DNA from: an uncultured Caryophanales bacterium | Lineage (GTDB): Bacteria > Bacillota_I > Bacilli_A > RFN20 > CAG-826 | Reading direction: 5' to 3' | Assembly (NCBI GenBank): GCA_902464635.1 | Contig: CABQKC010000001.1 | Location: 1 to 64,000, forward strand | DNA length: 64,000 bases | Part shown: positions 49,025 through 57,226 of the stretch, one piece after another | Position numbering within the stretch: the first letter of the stretch is position 1 | How the letters are laid out: each line of letters starts with the position of its first letter | Translations under genes and position numbers: made by a program | Notes under the pieces: model-generated | Told to the model about the DNA's origin: nothing | Seen by the model: only the letters and a program-made list of their open reading frames with translations | The model's database searches: none

Positions 49025-51055
49025 ATGAAAATTAAAAGAAAACAAACATTAATCTTCACCTTAGCAGCTGCAGCAATTGCCTTGCTACCTTCTTGTGGGA
49101 CTAATGAGACAATTGATTCTTCTGAATCTGGAAATGGTGGGGGATCTACTCCTACTTTGAATACAAAACATCAATTTATTGCTACCCCAACTTCTTCCTA
49201 TTTGCTCCAAAATGGTAAGACTCCTTATAAAGTAATCATCCCAAAATCAAGCGATGATCAACTACTTTATGCTAGAAGCGAACTTGTTAATTTGTTTAAG
49301 GAAGCAACTGATATTGAACTAAGTGTCATAACTGAAAGTGCCTCTCTTACTTTTAATGAAGAATCTACTTATATTTCCCTAGGGACTAATTCTTATTGGA
49401 GCAGTGCTTCTTTAGGGGATAAAGCCAATTTAGATGATTTTGGTAGAGATGGCTCCCGCATTGTTACCAAAGGCAAATCAGTCTTCATCTTTGGCAATAC
49501 AAATTATGGAACTCTATATGGAGTCTATAATTTCTTGAAACTCAATTTCAATTTCGAGACTTATTACCATGATTGCTATTCCTTAGATAAAAACGTCAAG
49601 GATTTACATTTATGTAATTATGATGTCATCGATATCCCTGATATCTCAAAGAGGGTAAAAAGAGGTCTTCTTTTCCCAACTGCCAACCAAAACCAAATGT
49701 TTACATATAGGATGAGAACAGCAGATGATGTTGCTACTGTCTTACTCCCTATTCACCTTGGCGATTCTAGGAATAATGTTTGGAATGCTAACCACAATAG
49801 CTTCTATTATTTCCCAAAAGATAAATACGAGAAAGCCCATCCAAAGTTCTATGCTCCAAAAGGCGACCAACTTTGCTTCACCGCTAGAGGAGACGAAGCT
49901 GAACTTACCAAGATGGTCGAATTTGCTGCTGAAAAGATTGAACAATCATTAACTTGGTATCCAGTTGCCGAATTCCCTACCTATTCTAGGGCTTTCTTAG
50001 GCATGAATGACGTTCCTGATCTTTGTGATTGCGAAGCTTGTACCAAAATTAAAGACAACCATAATGGTGCGATTGTCTCTACCGTAATTCTATTTATGAA
50101 GCGCGTTGGCAAATTAGTAAACGCCTGGATGGATAAACCAGAAAATGCCGCCTATAAGCGTGATATGGATTATTCTTTCTTTGCCTATCAAAGTGCGATT
50201 ACCCCTCCATTTAAGGAAAATGATGATGGAACATTCGAATATAATCCTGATATCATCCCTGAAGATGGGGTCAAATTGATGCCATTCGTCGCTTCAATGA
50301 ACTTTGACTATGGACGTTCTTTCTATAGCTCTGCTAATGATGAAGCAAGAAAAATATTGAAGGCCTGGGGCAATTTCTATCCTGGAACATGGGCATGGAG
50401 CTATGGTGGATTCTACAATGACTATATCTCATTCTATGATATCTATAACTTCTATACCGATTATCATGAATATCTAGCTAAATATAACTATTCCCTTTCC
50501 TTCGAACAGGTAAAAAATGACCAAAGGGGTGCTGATCCAGGATTTGGAGGTCTAGCAAATTATGTCCTTTGCAAAAAGAGCTGGAATTCTTCATTAGACA
50601 TCAATGACTTAATCGAAGATTTCATGAATAACATGTATGAAGATGCAGCCCCAGTTATGAAGGAAATGCTACATAAATTACGTGTCTGGTTTGCTAAGAT
50701 TATCGAAAAATTCGGTATCGGGAACGGCGGTTCCATGCAATCTGACATTTCCGGTAACAAGAAATATTATGGCATTGGCTTCTTACAAGAACTCTTTGAA
50801 TTATGCGATGAAGCCTATGGAAAAATTGAAGTCTACAAAAAAGACCAAGCCAAATATAAGAGATTAAAGACCTATATTGATATTGAATGGCTTTTCCCTG
50901 CAAAAGTTGCAATTTCTTGCTATGAAACTAGCTTCACTCACGAAGAATATGTTGCCATAAAGAAGAAATTCAAAAACCTTTGCTTAGATTTAAGCATCAA
51001 AGATATCAAGGAATTTACATCTATTAATTCCTTCTTGGAAAGTTTAGGAGTATAA
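49025..51055 (+). CDS. DUF4838-type surface lipoprotein, putative glycosidase-like
   Basis: 676 residues, lipobox LPSC (Cys24). The N-terminal part contains FIFGNTNYGTLYGVYNFLKLN, the pattern shared by GH20b/GH67-N domains preceding catalytic barrels, and the remainder matches DUF4838: RVKRGLLFP, FLGMNDVPDLCDCEACTKI, and PGTWAWSYGG. DUF4838 proteins are thought to be GH-like but their activity is unknown. I use ATG 49025, eight bases after AGGAGG (49011-49016); the ATG at 49019 would be only two bases away. Confidence 0.7.
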   Translation: MKIKRKQTLIFTLAAAAIALLPSCGTNETIDSSESGNGGGSTPTLNTKHQFIATPTSSYLLQNGKTPYKVIIPKSSDDQLLYARSELVNLFKEATDIELSVITESASLTFNEESTYISLGTNSYWSSASLGDKANLDDFGRDGSRIVTKGKSVFIFGNTNYGTLYGVYNFLKLNFNFETYYHDCYSLDKNVKDLHLCNYDVIDIPDISKRVKRGLLFPTANQNQMFTYRMRTADDVATVLLPIHLGDSRNNVWNANHNSFYYFPKDKYEKAHPKFYAPKGDQLCFTARGDEAELTKMVEFAAEKIEQSLTWYPVAEFPTYSRAFLGMNDVPDLCDCEACTKIKDNHNGAIVSTVILFMKRVGKLVNAWMDKPENAAYKRDMDYSFFAYQSAITPPFKENDDGTFEYNPDIIPEDGVKLMPFVASMNFDYGRSFYSSANDEARKILKAWGNFYPGTWAWSYGGFYNDYISFYDIYNFYTDYHEYLAKYNYSLSFEQVKNDQRGADPGFGGLANYVLCKKSWNSSLDINDLIEDFMNNMYEDAAPVMKEMLHKLRVWFAKIIEKFGIGNGGSMQSDISGNKKYYGIGFLQELFELCDEAYGKIEVYKKDQAKYKRLKTYIDIEWLFPAKVAISCYETSFTHEEYVAIKKKFKNLCLDLSIKDIKEFTSINSFLESLGV

Positions 51056-51057
51056 GC

Positions 51058-53139
51058 ATGAAGAAAAACAAAATTCTCATTACAACTGGATTATTAGTTC
51101 TCTCTTTGGGAAGCTTAATCTCTTGTGGGGATAATACAAACCAATCTTCCCAAAGTGTAGTTAGCGACCTAAGTTTAAGTGACACCAATGTTGAAATGCT
51201 TTTTGGTGATACCTATGAATTAGTCGCCAAAGGTGCTTCTAGTCCCCTTACTTGGACTAGCTCTAATGAAAATGTATTAACTGTTGATGATGGTAGTGTT
51301 AATGCGGTAGGAGAAGGAGAAGCAGATATTATCGTTTCTGATGGATCTAGTAGAGCCAGCTGCCATTTTAGCGTTACTTTCAAGGATTTATTACCAGCTT
51401 TACTTATTGATAATCTTTCTGGTGATTCAATTTCTTTAGTAAAAGGCTCTTCATTTTCATTAAGAGGAAATGCTCTATTCAACGGAAAAATCTATTCCTG
51501 CCCAATTTCGATTATTATCGATGATGAAGAAATGCTTACTTTAGATGGCAATTCCTTAGTAGGGAAAAAAGCCGGGACTAGCGAAGTTAGAATCAAAGGA
51601 AACTGGAACAATTTCGATAATCCTTTAATGGAAAAAACCATCAAGGTTACTGTTAGCGATGATATTTCCATGTATCCAAAGGTTACAATCGGTAGCAATA
51701 GTTTTGTTACTAATGATCTTGAACTTGCCTTAGTTTCTAGCTGGGAAGGCAAGGAATATAATACAAGTGCGAATGTTGAATTTGTCGTTTCTTCTAGTGG
51801 AATAGAAAGAAAGGCCACTTTATCTATTGAAGATAATACTGTTGCTAGTTTAGATGAATTTGGTAACATCAAGGCCAAAAAGACTGGCAGCACTAAATTG
51901 CATGGCACCTATAGCGATAATGAAGGCAATGTCTATACTAGCTTCATTACAGTTACTGTTTTCTGCCCATTAGCCACTAATACCAAACAATTAAAGATAT
52001 CTGCTGAATCTCCATTCCCGGTAAAAGAATATTTCGGGACCGATGCAAGCATTGTCTATGCTAAGCAAGGCGACAGGGAACTGGAATTCCTTTCAAATGG
52101 ATTTATTAAAGATCTAGAAGCAAAAGGAGATGCTTCTGAACCGTTGTTAGTCTTAACCACTAGGGGAGGATATTATTTCTCCAATACATTTGTCTATACC
52201 CGTTCCCTAAATAAAGATAACTTCGCTTCAACTTTCATGCTATCGGAAGGAAAAATTGTCGACGGTTATTACATCCTAGAAGAAGACATCCTAACTAGCA
52301 TTGATATGACTAAGCAAATATCTTCCTATTATCAAGCTGGTAATGCGAAAAACTGTTATTTCAAGGGTACTTTTGATGGTCAAGGACATACAATAAGTGC
52401 CAAAGTTGCTAGAGAAGGTATATTCGGTGGATTAGGCGAAACTGCGCTAATCAAGAATACCCATTTCAATTTCACCTTCAATTCTAAGGATTATTGCTCT
52501 GGTCTAGCTAGAAATAACTGGACTAACCAAGTAAAGGGATGGAAGGCAACTTTAAGTGACCTATATGTAACTACAACTAATTATTATGACCATTCATATT
52601 CATTATTCGAAGTTCGTTTCAATGATATGATCATGGAAAATATCTATGTAAAACTTACCTTAGATAAGAGTTGCAAAGAAGTTACTTCCGGAACTCAAGA
52701 AAAAGGCGCATTGTTCCGTGTAGACAATACGATTACTAATGGTCCATATGGCTCATATCATGGCGATTTCCAAAACGTCTATGTAGTTAGTGATGTATTT
52801 ATGCCTATTGCTAGCGGATATGTTGGGAAAGATAATCTATTTGTCTGCTACGCCAAAAACGATAAGGATAAACTAGGGAGTTACGAACGTGGCGGCATCG
52901 ATTCCCAGATTATGTGCTGCGCTGTTGGCTCTAAAAACGAAAAGGATAGCAAGGAAGCTGCTTTATTTGGAAGCTTACCTACCTGTACCTGGTATTTCAA
53001 AGCAACTAATAACACTACATTAGTTTGGGTCTATGAGGCTCAGCCTTCTTTCAATAATGGCGGTATTAAACGTTATAACACAGTCGAAGATCTAAGAAAC
53101 GACAACGTCAGCAAGATTGGTAGCTGGAACGTGGAGTAA
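51058..53139 (+). CDS. Surface lipoprotein with BIG2 domains and beta-helix end
   Basis: 693 residues, lipobox LISC (Cys23). Residues about 38-103 are a bacterial Ig-like (BIG2) domain (TSSNENVLTVDDGSVNAVGEGEADI), with two more Ig-like units to about 300 (VASLDEFGNIKAKKTGSTKL). The C-terminal part (about 400-690) has GTFDGQGHTISA, a beta-helix/GLUG turn pattern also seen in the phosphatase lipoprotein that heads this operon. No catalytic motif. It starts two bases after the DUF4838 stop. Confidence 0.62.
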   Translation: MKKNKILITTGLLVLSLGSLISCGDNTNQSSQSVVSDLSLSDTNVEMLFGDTYELVAKGASSPLTWTSSNENVLTVDDGSVNAVGEGEADIIVSDGSSRASCHFSVTFKDLLPALLIDNLSGDSISLVKGSSFSLRGNALFNGKIYSCPISIIIDDEEMLTLDGNSLVGKKAGTSEVRIKGNWNNFDNPLMEKTIKVTVSDDISMYPKVTIGSNSFVTNDLELALVSSWEGKEYNTSANVEFVVSSSGIERKATLSIEDNTVASLDEFGNIKAKKTGSTKLHGTYSDNEGNVYTSFITVTVFCPLATNTKQLKISAESPFPVKEYFGTDASIVYAKQGDRELEFLSNGFIKDLEAKGDASEPLLVLTTRGGYYFSNTFVYTRSLNKDNFASTFMLSEGKIVDGYYILEEDILTSIDMTKQISSYYQAGNAKNCYFKGTFDGQGHTISAKVAREGIFGGLGETALIKNTHFNFTFNSKDYCSGLARNNWTNQVKGWKATLSDLYVTTTNYYDHSYSLFEVRFNDMIMENIYVKLTLDKSCKEVTSGTQEKGALFRVDNTITNGPYGSYHGDFQNVYVVSDVFMPIASGYVGKDNLFVCYAKNDKDKLGSYERGGIDSQIMCCAVGSKNEKDSKEAALFGSLPTCTWYFKATNNTTLVWVYEAQPSFNNGGIKRYNTVEDLRNDNVSKIGSWNVE

Positions 53140-53151
53140 ACAAAATTATTT

Positions 53152-54954
53152 ATGAATTCATCCAAAGATATGAAATTGACATTAGGTGGATATGCAGGTT
53201 CTTTAATTCGCTTCATTGTCGATAAAGAATACTTAGACAAAGATAAATATCATCTCTTTGCTAGCCAATTCCAACTTCATTCCGATATAAATGGATCATG
53301 GAAAGGGGAATACTGGGGGAAATTTCTCCGTGGAGCCTGCGAATGTTATAAAGCCACTTTAAATCCAAATGTTTATAAAAACATCGAAGAATCTGTCTTT
53401 GAAATGATTTCCTATATGGAAAATGATGGAACTCTTTCTTCTTGTCCTGATACTTCTCGTCTAACCGGATGGGATATGTGGTCAAGAAAATATGCGATGG
53501 TTGGCATGGTTGCCTATGTTTCTATTTGCAAATACAAAAGCAAAAAGAAAAAAGTAATCGCTGCCTTAAAAAAGCAAGCCAATTCCATCATGGCTTATAT
53601 TGGAAGGAACAAAAAAGGAATATTAGAGACTTCTAATATTTATGGTTCCTTAAATAGTGCTTCTATCCTTGGGGTTTTCGTTGATTTGTATTCTTTGACT
53701 AATATCAAAAAATACCTTTCCTTTGCAAAATATATTATTTTTACTGGTTTATGCGAAGGTGAGAATATCATCAAAAGCGCATTGAAAAACAATACCTATC
53801 CATATCAATGGACATCTCCAAAAGCTTATGAAATGACCGCCTGTTTCCAAGGACTACTTCATTATGCTTTGGTAACTAATGATAAAAAATACTTATCTGC
53901 AGTTATTTCTTATGTTAACAAAGTAAAAGAATCTGATTTTACAATAATCGGGGGTTTAGGGACCGAATCCGAATTCTTTAACCATTCTTCTTTAACCCAA
54001 ACCGAAGTCCCGGAAAAAATAGGATTAGAAACATGCGTTACGGTTTCTTTTATGGGATTATGTAACGATTTATATAATGCGACTAAAGATCCACTCTACA
54101 TCTCTTTATTAGAGACCATGTCTTTCAATTGCTTATTCGGTGCGGTTAATGACCAAGGCCAAAGTATGAAATTAGCAGAAGGCAGAGTCTGGCATGAAGA
54201 TGGATATGATACTCCTCCACATGAAGTATTCTATTTTGATTCCTATACTCCTTTAGTAAGTGATAGAAGGGCTAAAGTCATAGGTGGCTTCCAGCTTTTG
54301 CAAGGGGATAGGAGCTATGGTTGCTGCTTGGCTAATGGGGGATATGGATTAGGATTAGTCCATGAATTTGCCGTTAGTAAAGATAATGATGGCTACCTAA
54401 TTAATTTATATAATGATTTTCATCTTAATGATGTAATTGATAACAAAAATGTCCGTCTTTGCTTTAAAGGAAGTGTCTACGGGAATGGGAAAATGAGTTT
54501 AAAAGTTAAGGCCAATGGACAAAGCTTTGCAATTAAATTCCGTATCCCAGATTATGGGACTCCTTCTATTTACCTAAATGGAAATAAAACCCAAATTGAA
54601 ATTGAAAATGGTTATTTTTCCATAACAAAAAAATGGGAGAGCGATATTATTAAAATAGAATTTGATTTCCCAATCGTATCTCATCATCTAAATGGGAAAA
54701 TCGCTTTTACTAGGGGACCTATTGTTCTAGCTAGAGATTCTAGGTTAGGGGAAGTAGATAAACCTCTAGAAACATCTAATAAAGGTAAACTTATTAAAAA
54801 TGATATTTTCAAGTCGAATGAAACCATTCTTCTTGATAACGGGGATGAAGTAGTTGATTTCTCTTCGGCAGGGAAAAATATGGATGACCCAAATTCTAGA
54901 ATATCCGTCTGGATGAATGAAAACAAAGGAGGCTTAGAGACATCTAAGAAATAA
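53152..54954 (+). CDS. GH127/GH146-type beta-L-arabinofuranosidase-like enzyme
   Basis: 600 residues, no signal peptide. An alpha/alpha barrel carries the Cys-zinc active site of the former DUF1680 family: E293-T-C295 in GLETC and the C391-C392 pair in YGCCLANGG, with a Glu in GGLGTESEF ahead of it. These correspond to the Glu, Cys-x-Cys-Cys zinc set of characterised beta-L-arabinofuranosidases. The C-terminus is a beta-sandwich. As a cytosolic enzyme it would process imported arabino-oligosaccharides. It is placed between surface lipoprotein genes with short gaps, so it belongs to the operon. Confidence 0.78.
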   Translation: MNSSKDMKLTLGGYAGSLIRFIVDKEYLDKDKYHLFASQFQLHSDINGSWKGEYWGKFLRGACECYKATLNPNVYKNIEESVFEMISYMENDGTLSSCPDTSRLTGWDMWSRKYAMVGMVAYVSICKYKSKKKKVIAALKKQANSIMAYIGRNKKGILETSNIYGSLNSASILGVFVDLYSLTNIKKYLSFAKYIIFTGLCEGENIIKSALKNNTYPYQWTSPKAYEMTACFQGLLHYALVTNDKKYLSAVISYVNKVKESDFTIIGGLGTESEFFNHSSLTQTEVPEKIGLETCVTVSFMGLCNDLYNATKDPLYISLLETMSFNCLFGAVNDQGQSMKLAEGRVWHEDGYDTPPHEVFYFDSYTPLVSDRRAKVIGGFQLLQGDRSYGCCLANGGYGLGLVHEFAVSKDNDGYLINLYNDFHLNDVIDNKNVRLCFKGSVYGNGKMSLKVKANGQSFAIKFRIPDYGTPSIYLNGNKTQIEIENGYFSITKKWESDIIKIEFDFPIVSHHLNGKIAFTRGPIVLARDSRLGEVDKPLETSNKGKLIKNDIFKSNETILLDNGDEVVDFSSAGKNMDDPNSRISVWMNENKGGLETSKK

Positions 54955-54956
54955 TT

Positions 54957-57158
54957 ATGAAAAACAATAAAAAACCATTGCTTTTTGCCCTTACCGCCAT
55001 TAGCTTATTATCTTTTTCTTGTTCGACTAATCCTAGTAGCACTCCTAATAGTGATAATCCTATTACTAGTGAAGCAAAGAAGACCTATTTCAAGATTGAT
55101 TTAGAGTCAGGGGAAGGTTATACCGTCTCCGCTTATGAAGGATATGATAAAGATAAAGCCGAGCAAGGTAAGGATTTCAAATTTGTTGTCTTGCCAAAAG
55201 AAGGATATGTCATCCGTGCCGTCAAGATTTTAGGAAATGATGATATCCTCTTGCCAGATGATAATAACGTCTATACTCTTCCTAATGTTAATGAGAATAT
55301 TTCTATTAAGATATTAGCCAAACTAAAAGGACTTTCGGTTGTATTCTCTGGGGAACATTTCTCTATCAAAGTATTAGACGGGGTCGATAAAAATGATATT
55401 CAATATGGTTCTTCGCTTAAATTCCAATTAACTGCCAATGACCATTATTCACTTGTTTCTATTAAATTAGACGGGACTGATTTAGCTAAAGATGGAGAAG
55501 GGGTATATACAATCTCTGAAATCAAATCTAATAAGGTAGTCGAAGTAGTTACAAAGGAAGATACATATAAATTAACTGTATTGCCCAATGAATATGCAAG
55601 AGTAGAATTCGAGAAATCTGATTTGAATTTTGATGCGATTGGGTATTTTAGCGATGTCAAATTCAAGGTAACTCCAGTTAAATATTATAACGTCACCTCC
55701 GTTAAAGTCGGCGGCAAGGAATTAAGTATCGATGTAGATGGTTATTACCATATCAGAAACCAAGTAGGGGAAGTCACTCTTTCTTTGACTACTGAACTTA
55801 TCCGTTGCCAAGTCCAATTTGTAACTGGATGCTCGTTGTCTTATGATCCAGTTGTAGTTAATGCAGGGACTACCTTAACTAGCCTACCAACTCCAACTAG
55901 AAGTGAAGATGAATATTATGAGTCCTATACTTTTGAAGGATGGTATACCTCCGAAGGTAAATTTGATATTTCTAAACCAATTGAATCTAGCCTCGTTTTG
56001 CGTGCCAAATGGAAACAAAACGGTGCAAAAACCGTTGTTGTTAACGAATTTAAGAAAGAAGACTTTGTTACGGAGGACAAGGCTTTCGTTGAAACTCTTG
56101 ACCAAGCTCTAGACTCTATGGCTTATGAAAACGGAGCAGTAAATTTAGAGAAAAGAGCCAAACTTGCTGTCGAATTTGCTTATGATGAAAACGAAGGCGT
56201 TCTTGTTAATACAATGACTAAAAAAGGAACTGTTACCTTACCAAAAATAAATTTCTCTTCGTTACTAAATGATGGAAATGAAATTCAAATGATTATTGGG
56301 GGATATAATCGTAGCAATGCTTTAGTCCTTAATGGAAAGAAAGTTACTTACAATAATTATGATGCGGCCGGAACTGATGAAGGTGTCTCTAGATTTAGGA
56401 GAACTTTACTTACCTTCTTTAAAGGGAATGATTCTAAAATCCATGTTACTTATGAAGATAGGCTGATAGAAAAAGTAACTACCGAAGCTTCTAGATATGG
56501 TGAACTTACTCTTACTGATGCTCAATCTTCTGGAACTGAAGGATTAAAATTCTCAACGGTTCAAGATGGCTATAGACATTACCTCATTGGTAAGCCAACC
56601 ATGGTTAAATCCGAAAGAAAATATATGGATTTATCCAAAAAAACCGGATTAAGTGTTTCTAATGCATCCTTAAAATATCAAACTGAGAATAATGCTTGGG
56701 CAATTCCAGTCATGGCTGCTAGCAAAGGTATTGGAATAGTTTGCTCTAGTTTAGATGCATCTAATCCTAGTGTTATCTCTTTCGATAATATCGATTTTGC
56801 GTCCTTATTTGCTAAAAATGAAGGAATCCGCTTTACTATTGGAACGCTTGATAGCGAGAAAGAAATTGCTTGGAAAACAGCTGATTCTTCAATTTCGGTT
56901 GGAAAGAATGCAATTGCCCCAGCTTCTACTAGCGATCAAACTAAAGCAACCATATTAAAGACTTGGAAGAACTGGACTTTCTCTATCAGTTCTTCTGGAG
57001 CCTATGCTTATAACGAAAACGAAGGAAAAGAATATGTCCTTCCATTGACTAGCAAACAAATATCAGGTGAAGAAAAGATCGAGCTTGATCTTACTTTCAA
57101 GAAAGCAAGTCCAAACGCTTTCTTCTTACTCACCAATTTAAAATCATATAAAGCCTAA
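54957..57158 (+). CDS. Repeat surface lipoprotein (three repeats)
   Basis: 733 residues, lipobox SFSC (Cys22). Three units of about 78 residues (positions about 40-275), each with a GEHFSIKV-like strand and a HYSLVSIKLDG-like turn, are followed by an InlB B-repeat-like module (YYESYTFEGWYTSEGKFD, ending LVLRAKW). The C-terminal half (about 360-733) has no known motif. It is a paralogue of the next gene, sharing domain order and C-terminal segments. Probably a glycan-binding or adhesion lipoprotein. Confidence 0.65.
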   Translation: MKNNKKPLLFALTAISLLSFSCSTNPSSTPNSDNPITSEAKKTYFKIDLESGEGYTVSAYEGYDKDKAEQGKDFKFVVLPKEGYVIRAVKILGNDDILLPDDNNVYTLPNVNENISIKILAKLKGLSVVFSGEHFSIKVLDGVDKNDIQYGSSLKFQLTANDHYSLVSIKLDGTDLAKDGEGVYTISEIKSNKVVEVVTKEDTYKLTVLPNEYARVEFEKSDLNFDAIGYFSDVKFKVTPVKYYNVTSVKVGGKELSIDVDGYYHIRNQVGEVTLSLTTELIRCQVQFVTGCSLSYDPVVVNAGTTLTSLPTPTRSEDEYYESYTFEGWYTSEGKFDISKPIESSLVLRAKWKQNGAKTVVVNEFKKEDFVTEDKAFVETLDQALDSMAYENGAVNLEKRAKLAVEFAYDENEGVLVNTMTKKGTVTLPKINFSSLLNDGNEIQMIIGGYNRSNALVLNGKKVTYNNYDAAGTDEGVSRFRRTLLTFFKGNDSKIHVTYEDRLIEKVTTEASRYGELTLTDAQSSGTEGLKFSTVQDGYRHYLIGKPTMVKSERKYMDLSKKTGLSVSNASLKYQTENNAWAIPVMAASKGIGIVCSSLDASNPSVISFDNIDFASLFAKNEGIRFTIGTLDSEKEIAWKTADSSISVGKNAIAPASTSDQTKATILKTWKNWTFSISSSGAYAYNENEGKEYVLPLTSKQISGEEKIELDLTFKKASPNAFFLLTNLKSYKA

Positions 57159-57226
57159 AAGGAGGGGAAACAAAAAGGATTTAGATTTCGATTCGATAAA
57201 AATTACATTTTAAGAAAGGAAAACAA